DNA of 64,000 nucleotides from Tuctoria greenei (GCA_036927565.1 JAYESD010000002.1:220723882-220787881), one strand, 5' to 3'; counted from the first letter of the stretch, positions 12,101 through 22,856 are shown. A program made the numbers and translations. Notes: generated from the letters alone by a model not told the origin.

Positions 12101-12521
12101 ACTTGAAGGGTCAGTTCTTGCGCTTCACAAAATAGTAGAAGACAAGAAGCTTAGTCCTCTTGCCGGTGTTGTGGACTGTGAAGAAGGTACGAAACAGCTA
12201 GATGCAGGGGGGAACAACCACCCACATCTCGCAGTGGTGGACCAAGGTCGCCACTAGGAGAAGAGAATGGGGGCCAAGATGATACAGCTGGAGACCGTAA
12301 AAGTCCAACAACATTAAAAGAAAGGTTGAAAAAGGTGGGATCAATCCCACCATGGCGTATGCTGAGAAGTACACCATGTCGCCATTACGCTCCTTCTTGA
12401 ATGGGAGCTTGCCGCATCAGATCAGGTGGCTGAAAGAGTCACTGGACCACCCCATATAGGTTTGGACCTTCATCAGATCATCCTTGCTCTTAAGGCGGCT
12501 CTTGGGAAGACCCAACTCCAT
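9115..12521 (-). pseudogene. Tat-L antisense extra gene (PF04195-like domain plus coiled coil), one intron
   Basis: The gene runs opposite to the element's pol. The likely start ATG is at 12521, by alignment with the Tat-R copy (24545). The N-terminal part (12521-12040) resembles the plant 'putative gypsy type transposon' domain (PF04195) and carries in-frame stops. Next is an open 303-codon stretch (12038-11127) ending in Ser/Pro/Arg-rich sequence, then a 78-nt intron (11130-11053, GTAAGC...TTTCCAG). An acidic Pro/Glu/Ala-rich stretch follows (11051-10344), and last a Lys/Glu/Arg-rich coiled-coil C-terminus ending SFFRRT at 9115. Such antisense ORFs between pol and the 3' LTR are described for Tat-lineage elements; their function is unknown. 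Several frameshifts make this copy inactive. Confidence 0.8.
11053..11130 (-). other. Intron of the Tat-L antisense gene
   Basis: On the minus strand it begins GTAAGC and ends ATTTCCAG. It lies between the Ser/Arg-rich exon and the acidic exon. An 80-nt intron sits at the equivalent place in Tat-R (25971-26050), which supports it being real. Confidence 0.75.
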
Positions 12522-13040
12522 CGTAGCAAAGTGGAGCAAAGGAAAGGAAAGCTAGGCGGAGTTTGGGAGGCTCTGAGTGCGAGTTTGATCGAAAGCGTAA
12601 ATAGTCCTCAAACCGCACATACTTTCCTTCTTAAGTAAGCCTCCGCGATGCTTGGATGGAAACCGCAACGAGAGCAGGGTCACATTAAAAAATCTACCCC
12701 GTCCATGACAAATGGTCCCAGGCCCACCCCGACCAAGAGATCAAGGTTATTACCCCAGGCGAACCGTTGTCATGATGGGTGGCGGGAAAACCAAAGGCGG
12801 CACCCTGACAAGGAGCTCGGAACCGATACGGTTTTTTATTGGAAACTAGCGACCTTCAATTGCGTGAGATCCACACACAAAGATCTCATCTGCCGCATTC
12901 ATAACAAACCACGCGTCGGTGGTTTAATCCCGGACAATTGCCCCAACGGCACATCAGAATACCTTTGAAGTCACAGCGCCGGAATCAATGATGGCCCCAC
13001 CTCTGGTACAATAACATAACCCGAAGGATTTCTCCTAGAG
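12522..13040 (+). other. Tat-L spacer between antisense gene and 3' LTR
   Basis: The equivalent Tat-R stretch is 24029-24544. No coding signal is seen. It should hold the promoter and leader of the antisense gene, but I see no convincing TATA box. Confidence 0.55.
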
Positions 13041-13057
13041 GTGGGCCCGGGGGCCAC
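13041..13057 (+). promoter_or_regulatory. Tat-L polypurine tract
   Basis: The G-rich tract GTGGGCCCGGGGGCCAC lies immediately before the 3' LTR start. The reverse complement in Tat-R reads CTCGGGGGCCAC at the same place. It primes plus-strand DNA synthesis in this lineage. Confidence 0.75.
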
Positions 13058-13159
13058 TGTCGGTACCTTGCGTACTGGGTACCCCACGGTACAGCAAGAA
13101 GTGCAAGAGAGTTCTACCTGTCAAAGTTGAAGGTTTCCTCAGGCCCCATATGTCATATT

Positions 13160-13395
13160 ATTCCGGACCCGCATCCCTGATATGGGTAGCTCCGGTGATT
13201 GACACGTGTAATGTAAATCCGGAGCTAAACTCCCAACATTGGGAAGCTCCGCGATCTACACATGTATAACGACCCCGGACCTAACCCCGAGCAGAGGGAA
13301 GCTCCGGTGCCAACACGTCTATAGCGGTTCTGGAGCTACCTCCCCGCAAGGGGAAGCTCCGAAGTTGCCACATGTGGAGCTTCTGGACCTTCATC
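13160..13395 (+). repeat. Tat-L U3 tandem repeats with ACGTG-type motifs
   Basis: Units are marked by AGCTCCG at 13188, 13245, 13300 and 13355, a spacing of 57, 55 and 55 bp. After the marker each unit has ACACGTGT, ACACATGT, ACACGTCT or CACATGTGG. The motif is therefore a G-box or a one-base derivative of it. The array is upstream of the LTR TATA box. Confidence 0.8.
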
Positions 13396-13658
13396 ACCAA
13401 TGAATACATTAGCGGATGTCCATCAGCATGAACATTCAAGGGACAGTTAAAGCGGCAGTTACAAGACCTGATTATGTGTCGTTAATGCTATATTAATGAC
13501 ACACGATCAGAGCACTGCTAATAGAGGTAACGCAGCCATTAAGGCATGTGATCACACCATTAACCATGCTTAATACTCATAGACAGTGTATTAGGCTATT
13601 AAATACGATAGGGCCATATGTCGGGTCAGTAAAATGATGTAACGATCAATCCTTGGAC

Positions 13659-13665
13659 TATAAAA
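13659..13665 (+). promoter_or_regulatory. Tat-L LTR TATA box
   Basis: TATAAAA within GGACTATAAAAGGAC. A TATAAAAA is found in the Tat-R LTR on the other strand. Confidence 0.7.
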
Positions 13666-13901
13666 GGACTAACCCGCACAACACAGGACAGGGCAAGCTG
13701 GGCCACACACTACGCTTCCTAGTGATCCTCAATACAACACACACCACGTGGAGTAGGGTATTATGCTCAGGCGGCCCGAATCACGTAAATCTCTGGTGTC
13801 ATCATCTTAATCCTGATCTCTGCATGCCCCAACCGAAACAAGGACCTCCGCGGGCTACACTCTAGTAGTACCGTGGGATGTGTCATTGCTACACTTCGAC
13901 A

Positions 13902-14773
13902 ACCATGCTTTCACTAAATTTATAATACAAGTCATAAGATTAAAAGCGAATTATCTTAATCATAGGATAAAAAGTATCTGTATGGACAATGCTGCTGAAT
14001 TTTCATCTCGAGCCTTCAATGATTATTGTATGGCTCAAGGTATTGAAGTACAATATTCTGCTCCATATGTACATACACAAAATGGTTTGGCAGAATCTCT
14101 TATAAAGAAAGTAAAACTCATTGCTATGCCGTTATTGCAAGGTTGCAATTTATCAATATCTTGCTGGGGTCATGAAGTTTTACACGCTGCTGAATTTTAC
14201 AACTACGACCAACTGCATATCATACTACCTTCTCACTCCAACTTGTGCATGGAAATTAACCAAATATCTCTCATCTGCGGAAATTTGGATGTGCTGTGTA
14301 CACACCAATTTCACCACCTAAGAGAACCTCTATGAGCCCTCATAGAAAATTGGAGATCTACATGGGATTTCAATCCCTGTCTATCTTAAAATATTTGGAG
14401 CCTTTTCGGGTGATTTATTCACGGCCGGATTTGCTGATTGTATTTTTAATAAAGACCATTTTCCGGCTTTAGGGGGTGATAATAAATTTATCAATGATAG
14501 CCGAGAAATTAATTAGGATGTTAAATCCATCCTAACATCTGATCCACATACAAAGGAGATTGAACCGCAAACTTAGAAAATTATCGAGTTACAGCAAATT
14601 GCTAGTAACCTGTCGGATGCATTTACTAATAATAAAGGTGTCACAAAGTCTTTGAATCCTGTTATTAATCCGTCTTGTAGAGTGAAGGTACCAACAAAAA
14701 CCACTCCACCTTCGAAAAGGGGGAGAGCAATACAGAAAAACGATGCTTCAAATAAGCGTCTAAAGACTACGAG
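13902..14773 (+). pseudogene. copia integrase, partial
   Basis: The sequence opens NHAFTKFIIQVIRLKA directly at the Tat-L LTR end. It continues with IKSICMDNAAEFSSRAFNDY (second catalytic Asp) and VHTQNGLAESLIKKVKLIA (catalytic Glu in AESLIK), then the copia GKR-like tail (LGIYMGF-type segment near 14350). A linker toward RT follows, rich in Lys and Thr. The reading frame breaks after 14335 and again near 14515. The CACTA element interrupts the linker at 14773. Confidence 0.87.
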
Positions 14774-15365
14774 CACTACAAGAAAACAAACTATTTTTGT
14801 TTGCCAAATATATTTTTGTGAGCCCCATGAAATTAAGTATATCTTCGTGGGCCAGAAGTAGCTCACGAAAACAATATTTATTTTCGTCGGTTTTTGTATG
14901 CAACGCACAAAAATAATGTACTATTGTCGGGCAGTTAATATAATTCACGAAAATAATTTTGTTTCGCTGGTCTAGCAGCTCACGAAAATAGTAGGCCGTA
15001 TTTTCGTCGGTTTGGTAAGGGACTCGCGAAAATATTTTACTTTCGTCAGCCTAATGAAGTAACCCACGAAAATAAATTACTTTCATCGATTTTTTCGAGA
15101 GCACACGAAACTGTTGGTTCCTATTTTCGTTGAAGTAATATGCATTACTGGCATGGATATGTGCCAGTAATGCATATCTTGCTGTCAGTTGCAGAAATGT
15201 TATGTCAGAACAATACTCATTGGTGCTCTATCTAGAAATTTTACAGTGTCCAATGTTTCTTATGGATCTATTTGTCTTTGTTGTTTGAACCATTGGAACC
15301 CTTTTTTTTGTGAAAGTCCATGTTGCTGCTGTTTTCTTCTTAACTAAGTGATTACTTCCGTTCAG

Positions 15366-15446
15366 GTTATGCGCCCTCAACATGGTGTGGAATTCTCAGT
15401 GAAAGAACTTAATGCAACTACTTGGAATGTTGGTGAAACACCTCAC
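15366..15446 (+). pseudogene. Captured exon of unrecognised origin inside CACTA
   Basis: An 81-nt exon-like block is flanked by an acceptor (TTCCGTTCAG before it) and a donor (GTAAGT after it). It reads VMRPQHGVEFSVKELNATTW, then NVGETPH, with no stop. I do not recognise the protein. It may be an upstream exon of the same gene as the DJ-1 fragment 360 bp downstream, or a second capture. Confidence 0.5.
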
Positions 15447-15805
15447 GTAAGTCTCCTAGTTTTGAAACGTATTTGATTCTATATTTGCTTTTGCTCATGT
15501 TTTATGTAATCCACGTGAAATTTTGCATTTGCTTCCATACACTTATTTCCCTGTGTTTGTTTTATTCGTTTTTGTCATCTGCGCGTGGATGTTGCTGTAA
15601 CATCCTGTCAATGTTATCTCTGTATTTTTGTTAATGCTGCTCCATTTTATTAGTGTGCCCAGATTGTTTCATTTGTACTCGTTATGATTACCCTGTTGAG
15701 TTGTTTGACCTTTATGTTTGACCTTTTACTATCTTGAGATGCACTTTGGTTATTTATTATTTATGTTGCTTGTCTGTTTTACCATTCCACTGGTAGCTGA
15801 GTTCA

Positions 15806-16434
15806 GATAGTTGTCATTTGTTGGTAAATTGCCTGCACAAATTCTTGGACCAATTGCTAATGGAACAGAGGAAATGGAGGCAATTATGATCATTGACATC
15901 CTGCGAAGGGCAAAAGCAAGCGTTGTGGTTGCCTCCTTGGAAGATAAAATAAAGGTTGCATCCCGGAAGGTGAAGATGGTTGCTGATGTGCTGTTGGATC
16001 AAGCTGTTAAACAGCAATACAATCTCATTCTGTTACCTGTATGTCCTGATCAGAATACATGAGATAGTAACTTTTACCTGTCAGATCTTATGACCTCCCT
16101 CTAATTTTGACAGGGTGGTCTTGGTGGTGCTGAAGTATATTCTAAATCTGATAAACTGATGGGTCTGATCAAGAAGCAAGCTGAGGCAAACAAATTGTAC
16201 GGAGCTATATGTCCCTCTCCTGCAATTGCACTTGAACCACATGGTCTGCTAAAGGTACTAGACGAAACAAGTCTTATTGTCGTAGCGGAGGAAATGTTTT
16301 GAAGCATCTTCTTGACTTACAATTCTTGTTTCTGACTTCAGGGAAAGAAGGCTCCATCCTATCCTGCTATGTGGAATAAACTCGCAGTCCAAAGTGAATG
16401 CAACAACAGAGTCGTAGTTGATGGCAACCTGTGA
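15806..16434 (+). pseudogene. Captured DJ-1/PfpI-family gene fragment (three exons)
   Basis: Three exon-like blocks with GT/AG borders encode a DJ-1-like domain. Block 1 runs to about 16039 (PIANGTEEMEAIMIIDILRR ... QQYNLILLP, donor GTATGT). Block 2 is 16114-16254 (GGLGGAEVYSKSDKLMGLI, with the nucleophile-elbow Cys in GAICPSPAIALEPHGLLK). Block 3 is 16342-16434 (GKKAPSYPAMWNKLA ... NRVVVDGNL, then TGA). The conserved Glu (GTEE) and Cys are kept. DJ-1 proteins act in oxidative-stress and glyoxal metabolism; plant genes usually have two such domains. The C-terminal segment of the domain is missing after GNL, so this is a truncated copy, not a working gene. Intron retention points to DNA-level capture. 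Confidence 0.85.
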
Positions 16435-17246
16435 ACATACTATGTAATTTGGATGTGAACATATTTGAACCAGTGAATGTGAATTATGTAATGTGGACAA
16501 ATTTGAAGCAATATGGATGTGAACTATGCAATGTGAACTTGTTTGTGAATTATAATGACTATTGTATTAATGGAACAAATAGATGTGAATTTGCTTGTAT
16601 GAAATGACTGTTATGTGTATTTAGTGCTTGTATGAAATGATAGTTATGTGTATTTGTGAAACTAATGGATTGTGTGCATGGGAATGAAACAGCAGGCATA
16701 TTTTGCTGCTGAATCACATATTTTCGTGAGCCAGTTGGAGGCTCAGGAAAATAGGGCCACTTTACTTTCGTGGGTCCTTGCTAAACCGACGAAATTACTG
16801 ACAAAAAGATTCATGTGCCTGGAATAGGCCCTCGAAAATGTTTTTTTCGTCGGCTTCTAAGCAGGCCGACAAAAATATATATAATTTAGTGTGTTCCCTA
16901 CGGCCGACAAAAATATATGTAATTTCGTGAGGGGCCTAGGAAAAATAGAGGTAGCAGCTCGGGACCTACGAAAATAAGGTGCGGGTCCTTGCTAAACCGA
17001 CGAAATTACTGAAAAAATTCATGTGCCTGGAATAGGCCCTCGAAATTTTTTTTCTCGGCTTCTAAGCAGGCCGACAAAAATATATATAATTTAGTGTGCT
17101 CCCTACGGCCGACAAAAATATATGTAATTTCATGGGGGCCCATGAAAAATAAGGTTTCGGCCCACGAAAATAGATATTTTTGTCGGTATTTTCCCTATTT
17201 TTGTGGGTACATGGCCGACAAAAAATATTTTGAAATTCTTGTAGTG

Positions 17247-18356
17247 GAGGACAAAATCTTCCTCAAATCAGGTAAATGCAAGTCAACAAAATGTTGATAA
17301 ACACCAATTCGATGTGGTAAATCCAAGACCCAACCTTCAAGTGTGCAGATAGTGCAGGTTGGAGGATCGGAAGACACTAATTCCCACGTGTTGGAAAATT
17401 ATGATGAGTTTCACAGGGTACAAGAAATTTCTATCAATTATATGACCGTAATACAATGGTTGTCAACTCATGCTTTTCAACCAAGATAGCTGAAATTCTC
17501 AATGATCCTGATTCTAACGCTCGGACTGGATAAATGGAAGTAAGCTATCAAGGAAGAACTTGACTCACTAAATAAGAGAGGTATTCGGTAATGTAATACC
17601 TACTCCTACTAGAACTTACCTTGTCGGGGTCAAGTGGGTTTTCGTCCGGAAACGGAATGAAAATAATGAGGTTGTGATATACAAGGCAAGGCTAGTTGCA
17701 CAAGGGTTCATGCAGAGACCTAGCATTGATTTCAATTAAACATATTCTCCAGTAATGAATGGAATAATTTTTTGACATCTTATATTTCTGACAACACAAA
17801 AGCATCTATCTCTGCGGTTGGTGAATATTGTGACTGCATATTTATATAGATCACTAGAGTCAGAAATATACATGAAAGTCTCTGATGGGATAGCTGTACC
17901 AAATGAAAATGTAGGACACAACATGTATTGTGTCAAGCTCAACAAGTCATTATATGGCTTAAAATAGTCTGGAGGATGTGGTATAACCAACTAAAGGAGT
18001 TCCTTCTAAACAAAGACTACTCTAGTAATGATGGTTGTCCTTTTGTCTTCATAAGGAAATCCTTAACTAGATTTTGCATTATTTTAGGATATGTTGATGA
18101 TTTAAATATCATTGGAACTGAGCTTGACATTAATAAAGCTCACAAAAATCTAAAGATGGAATTCGAGATGAAAGATTTAGGTAAAACTAAATTCTGCTTA
18201 GGTTTACAACTAGAGCACCTTCATATGAGCATTCTCGTAGATCAATCGGCTTATGTCCAAAAAGTATTTGAGAAATTCAATATGGATAAAGTCTATGCAT
18301 CTAAAATTCCTAAGGTTAGAGCCTTATAAAAGGATGCAGATTCATTTTAGCCACGC
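17247..18356 (+). pseudogene. copia reverse transcriptase, partial
   Basis: After the CACTA element the copia RT is readable across frames: EELDSLNKR, then VGVKWVFVRKRNENNEVVIY and KARLVAQGF, AYLYRSLESEIYMKVSDGI, LNKSLYGLK, the catalytic YVDDLN box (about 18091-18108) and EMKDLGKTKFCLGLQLEHL. It stops after KDADSF at the Athila boundary. Several stops are visible (N*TYSP near 17738, LK*SGG near 17960). It is dead. Confidence 0.87.
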
Positions 18357-19955
18357 TGATATATATCAATATCACCCATTAATATAACTCAATTATGTGA
18401 TGAAATTATTTCTTGCACACATCACCATTCTATTTAACCTATTTCCACTTGTTCTTGGAGAAATAGTGCATGCATGGATTTATTGAGGAAATGAGCTAAA
18501 AGAGGGGGGGGTGGGCAATCCTATAAAATACCATCCTAGCCAATCAAGCAACGACGTGTGGCACCACATGGATCATATGGCCCACAAACAGAAGTATCTG
18601 AGGCCATCCAATGGTGTAGCACCATATCAAGGGATGGGACCCACCTAACAATGACATGGACAAAGCACACGAGAAATGGTGCAAAGACTAGGTCAGCCGA
18701 CCCCTCTAGTCGGTCGACCTAGTCCCAGCGCCAAACTCGGTCAATCGTCATGTGTTGGCTCCTCCTGGCTTGAAGAAGTCAATGGTGACTGATTCACGCG
18801 CTTTTGGTGGCGGGAACCGACCCTTATCCACCGATAAATAGGACCCCCTACCCTCACATCACACACACACCACTTGAGTATTCATCTATTGTATCCACTA
18901 CTCTTCATATTTCAGAGGAGTGTAGGATGTAGAGATGCGGGCCTGTAGTCCATAGTCCAAGTAGGAGAGGAGTAGAAGGAGTCTCTTCCCAATTCCTAAT
19001 TGGGAAAGGTATGACTCTCATATTCCGATTTGTATTTGTGACTTTATTCTTAATAAAGATGTTATCTTTAGTCTTCTATTGTTCATATACTTGGATGAAG
19101 AGTTTCTTGTTTGATTGTAGATTCCATATATGTGGTCGGAGTAGTAATTTTGATTCTGCTATATCGTTCTAATTATATCATCATAAACAATACAAACCCC
19201 CACTATAGTCTAATTAGTTATGACATGATTATGTTAATATGAGTCACTTATGCTACGAATTAACATTGGTTTAACGATGGTTTAGTTCATTGCCTTATGA
19301 TAGCTTGTGCCTAGGCTCTTAAGGTAATTACTTAATATGCTAGCATGGTGCTAGGATAGATGGGAAGCGTTGAATGTCTTGTAGACCCACAAATTGAAGA
19401 GGTAAGCAGTAGGTGGTGACAACCCTATTTTTCCTTTGTAATCCTCCATGTTCGGCTATGCCACAGGCTCTTGGCAGGAGTCGTCCTAGTGTTGCTAGGG
19501 GTAAACCTGTGCCCGATGTATTAATCCACTTAACATGAGAATTCATAATTAATATAATCATTAGTAACTAACTTAGGCTGTGTATATGTACGTTACAAGC
19601 ATAGTAGGAGTATCTACCTAACTCTTAGATTAGTCCCTCTTTACATCATTTACCCCCCTAAGCATAGAACGCTCTTGGGTGTGTCATACTACCTCCAACT
19701 TATCAATTACCCATCCTTGCTAGAACCCTACCTAGACCAACCTAGCCTCTCCATTCGATGGTTGCTTTGCTTCCACCTAGCCTTCCTTTGGGAGAATATA
19801 AATGACACCCTCTGGGAATACATTAAAAGGCGAAATGCTATATCATAGATTCCGTGCGCTTGCAGATTTACAATTGTAATATGAAAACTGTTAATAAGCA
19901 TTTCTGGCACCCTTGTTAGGAATGAATGGTTAGTAGTGCGTAGGAAATATCAACA
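18357..19955 (+). repeat. Athila-like 5' LTR (candidate, about 1.6 kb)
   Basis: The start TGATATATATC is inferred from where copia RT similarity stops; the end (CAACA) lies just before the primer site. No second copy is in the window to confirm the borders. It includes GATAAATAGGACC near 18833, a weak TATA candidate, and a G8 tract near 18507. No coding signal. Confidence 0.6.
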
Positions 19956-19963
19956 ATCATTTC

Positions 19964-19979
19964 TGGCGCCGTTGCCGGG
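19964..19979 (+). promoter_or_regulatory. Athila-like primer-binding site (Asp tRNA type)
   Basis: TGGCGCCGTTGCCGGG matches the primer site of Athila elements. A decayed look-alike, TCTGGCACCCTTGTT, lies 60 bp upstream (19903-19917). Confidence 0.85.
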
Positions 19980-20087
19980 CAAGGCAGCCAAAGTATTGCA
20001 TGATTGAGTGAATAGGATAGGACCCTAGTAGGTTTTAGTATGATAACCCTTCTTGTTTTCACATTATATGTTAAAACAGGGTAGTGT

Positions 20088-21494
20088 ATGTCTGGTTTTC
20101 GCTTGCTGGAAAACTTTGTTGAAGATCCCGAATCTCTTCTAAGAGATCGACCTCATGTTGTTACTCCTCAGAAGCTTTGAGCGGCAAAGCAAGCCAGCAC
20201 AACTCCACCAACAACCAAAATGCCAATGGCCCAGAAGACCCTTCGTGAGTTTTTAGCTCTGACTGCCAACAATATGCCTGTTAGGACCACTGTTAATATG
20301 GGAGACGTGAATTTTGAAATCAAGACTGCCCTGATCACAATGGTGCAAGCCAACCCATTTTGTGGAAAGGCTAACGAGGATGCAAGTGCTCACTTGCAAC
20401 AGTTCCTTGAGATCTACAGCACTTTTAAGATCAAAGACGTATCTCCTGATGCTGTCCGTCTTAGGTTGTTTCCGTTCTCTCTTCTTGGTAGAGCGAAAGA
20501 GTAGTTCTACACGAACTAAAGTGCTGTAGACACACGGAAGAAGTGTTCTACGACATTCCTCGCCATGTTTTCCCGTTGGGCAAGACCAATGCCCTACATG
20601 GAAGAATTTCCAACTTCTAGCAAGATGCCAAGGAACATATTCCCGAGTCTTGGGAAAGGCTTCAGGAGTAGGTCCTAGCCTGTCCCTACCATGGGATGGA
20701 CGATTGGATCATTATCCAAAACTTCTACAACAGGCTGATCCCTTCTGCCCGTGACCATGTTGATGCTGCTGATGGTGGTGCCTTCTTCTCATTGACGGTT
20801 CCCAAAGTCAAAGATTTGATTGAGAAGATGGTGTCAAACATGGGTTGGAGTGACGAGTGTCTCCATACCCGCCAGCGAGGCATGCACACCGTGAAGGAGG
20901 TTGACATGATCGCTGCCAGATTGGACCTCCTTATGAAGAAGATTGATGGACAAGGCAATGGTGAGGTATGTGGCAATGCCTATGCCTTAGATTCTCACCT
21001 CACTTGTGAAGTCTGTGGCAACACAGGCCATTTGGGCAATGACTGCCCATAAAACCGCGAGGATGCCCTATATGTAGCCAAACATGGAAAACAACAATGG
21101 CTATCGTCCAGGAGGTCAAGGGTGGGGCAAACCACGCCCATTCTTTAAAGGAGGATACAACAACAATGGCAACAATGGAAATCAACCAAACATGAGAGAA
21201 CTTGCCATTAGCCTTCTAAAGATCAATGATACTCTATCCAAGAAACTATTAGCTAATGACAAGACCCTAGTGAGCATTAATGCCAAGATTGAAGGACTAT
21301 CCGCAGCCTTCAAGAATCAATTTAGTTTCAACAAGATGTTGGAAACTCAGTTGGCTCAACTGGCAGTTGTTGTTCCTCCAGTGGAGAATGGCAAGATGCC
21401 GGGACAGCCCGAACCTCCCGTAGAGAATGTCAACATGATTTCTCTACAAGGAGGCAATTGGCTGAAGGACCCTGGACGTCCTACAATTTCATGA
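20088..21494 (+). pseudogene. Athila-like gag, decayed
   Basis: The ATG at 20088 opens MSGFRLLENFVEDPESLL, followed by a TGA near 20178. The capsid-like part is recognisable: FEIKTALITMVQANPF, then ANEDASAHLQQFLEIYSTFK and LRLFPFSLLGRAKE (20300-20502). The frame shifts through 20520-20690, then continues as FYNRLIPSARDHVDAADGGA. A zinc knuckle CEVCGNTGHLGNDCP lies at about 21006-21050. The rest (21084-21494) is Asn/Gly-rich, then LLKINDTLSKKL and QLAQLAVVV, typical of the Athila gag-protease linker. At least two stops and two frameshifts. Confidence 0.83.
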
Positions 21495-21917
21495 TCAATT
21501 GTTGCTCACCACTTTAACAAGGCCCTTTGTAACCTTGGAGCAAGTGTGAGTGTGATGCCCAAGGTGGTCTTCGACCAGCCGAACTTCACAGAACTTACTC
21601 AAACACATATGCAGCTCCAACTGGTTGATTCTTGAGTCCGTTATCCAACAGGTATTGCTAAAGATGTTTTGGTGAAAATTCAGAATTGCTTCATACCCGT
21701 GTATTTTGTGGTGCTCGACATGGAGGTCAAGAAGGATACACCACTCATTCTTGGGCGACCATTCCTTAGCACCACGAAGGCTCGCATAGATGTGGGAGCT
21801 GGAGAAATCCATTTCCATATGAATGGCAAGGAGGAGAAGTTTAACTTTCGCCCAAAGTTGGAGCAATGCTCCATGATCCGTATCAAGTATGGTCCAAATG
21901 TTAAACACATTCAATAG
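21495..21917 (+). pseudogene. Athila-like aspartic protease, active-site Asp lost
   Basis: Readable as NKALCNLGASVSVMPKVVF (about 21517-21573), TGIAKDVLVKIQNCFIPVYF and TPLILGRPFLSTTKARIDVG, ending VKHIQ at 21917. In Athila proteases the first motif is CDLGAS; here the codon is AAC, giving CNLGAS, so the catalytic Asp is replaced. There is also a TGA after LQLVDS. The domain is inactive. Confidence 0.8.
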
Positions 21918-22856
21918 GTCAAAATCAGACCTCCAAAGGTGGACTCGCTCATTGGATTCATGATAAATTCGATCTATGCGGAGAACCCGTCTTATCGTCC
22001 ACGCTGACAACCCAAAAAGACGGAGAAGTCCGGGGCCTCCCCAAAGGTCCAAGTCCACCAAACCACCAAAGAAGGAATGGTAGAAGAAGCAAGAAAAGCC
22101 GTCCGAGCCCATCCCTCTAGGCACGGATGTCAAGAAGTGAAGGAGGAATGTCCATCTCATCGGACGGTGGTGAGACTTAGCCAATAGGATAAATTGGTAG
22201 TTATCCTTTTCTTTAATGTTTCTTTTCTCTTCATTTTGTTTTCCCCATTTAATTTGATTTGCACCACTGCTTATGTGGTTTTTCTTAGCAAGTTGAGAAT
22301 CTTCTATTCTCAACTATCATTTTTATTTCTTTGTTTATTACAAAAAGAAAAATTTTGGGCTTTTCAAAAGAGTTTTTATTCTAAAAACAATTTTTTTGAG
22401 TTGCAAAAGTGGTAATACACCAAGGGGCTAATTTCATTACCGTTGGGGAGCCACCGGACAAAAGGGAGAACAGGGGGCCCACTTGTCAGCTCGGGCGACC
22501 CCCCTGTTCGGTCGACATGGGGAAACAACCATTTTGGCTCTCTCTCTCCTCCAACGGCTACATTTGGTTCCCTAGTGACCATTGGGGAGTGCACACTATA
22601 TATGGTAACTGTGAGGAGCACTCCTCCTCACACTTCACCTCATTTAATACCTCCCCAAAGTCAATCTTGCTCACATTGTTTCTCTTTCTCTTTATTGATG
22701 TACTCTTGCTCAAAATCCACTCAAAAAATATTTTTCTTTTGTTTGCACTTCCAATTTGCTCTCAAGCCCTTGAAGGGAATATTCGTCGTAGTTTTGCTTT
22801 TGCTAACATCACCTTTTTCGAGTTTTTGCCTTGGTGTGTTCTTGCTTGTTGTGGCC
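21918..22856 (+). other. Athila-like spacer in place of pol
   Basis: No RT, RNase H or integrase motif in any frame. The left part is a Lys-rich decayed tail (to about 22140). A T-rich stretch (22200-22400) and a pyrimidine-rich leader-like stretch (22600-22850, with CTATATATGG near 22595) precede the envelope-like ORF. The latter could be a promoter for a subgenomic message, but this is speculation. Confidence 0.6.

Larger units (their letters stand above)
7259..13901 (+). mobile_element. Tat-L: Tat-lineage Ty3/gypsy element, 3' portion
   Basis: This plus-strand element is interrupted at 7258/7259 by E1; everything upstream of mid-integrase is off-window. It shows the Tat plan: end of integrase (to 7743), a long 3' region with tandem repeats, an extra gene on the opposite strand (12521-9115), a purine tract ending GGGGGCCAC, and a 3' LTR beginning TGTCGGTACC (13058-13901). 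The LTR ends directly against a copia integrase sequence, so Tat-L inserted into that copia element. Candidate target duplication after the LTR: ACCAT (13902-13906); its partner is off-window. Confidence 0.88.
13058..13901 (+). repeat. Tat-L 3' LTR (844 bp)
   Basis: Starts TGTCGGTACC and ends CACTTCGACA (TG...CA). It matches the Tat-R LTR (23172-24028) in reverse orientation. A TATA box (TATAAAA, 13659-13665) marks the U3/R region, and U3 has 55-57 bp tandem repeats (13160-13395). Confidence 0.88.
14774..17246. mobile_element. Non-autonomous CACTA (En/Spm) transposon carrying a captured gene
   Basis: It begins CACTACAAGAAAAC and ends TTCTTGTAGTG, giving CACTACAAGAA inverted termini. The 3-bp target duplication GAG is present at 14771-14773 and 17247-17249. 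Both subterminal regions (14790-15130 and 16720-17220) are crowded with short repeats of the type CACGAAAATA and TTTTCGTCGG in both orientations, typical of CACTA transposase-binding regions. No transposase is encoded. The interior (15200-16450) contains spliced host-gene sequence, including a DJ-1/PfpI fragment. Removing it rejoins the copia linker. Confidence 0.93.
13902..18356 (+). mobile_element. Ty1/copia fragment, oldest layer, interrupted by CACTA
   Basis: A plus-strand copia pol fragment: integrase (13902-14773), then RT (17247-18356) after the CACTA insertion. Gag, protease and integrase N-terminus are off to the left beyond Tat-L. RNase H and the 3' LTR are cut off by the Athila insertion at 18357. 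Many stops and frameshifts. The order integrase before RT is diagnostic of copia. Confidence 0.88.

Noticed and set aside
15806..16434. Functional host DJ-1 gene
   Set aside because: It is inside a CACTA element, lacks the end of the domain and has a stop after GNL.
21495..22313. A 272-codon open frame on the minus strand
   Set aside because: It is opposite the Athila protease and tail, matches no motif, and the plus-strand protease is clearly recognisable.
22409..22856. Plus-strand frames upstream of the envelope-like ORF
   Set aside because: They cover a pyrimidine-rich leader with no conserved motif; only the part from ATG 22857 resembles the Athila third ORF.
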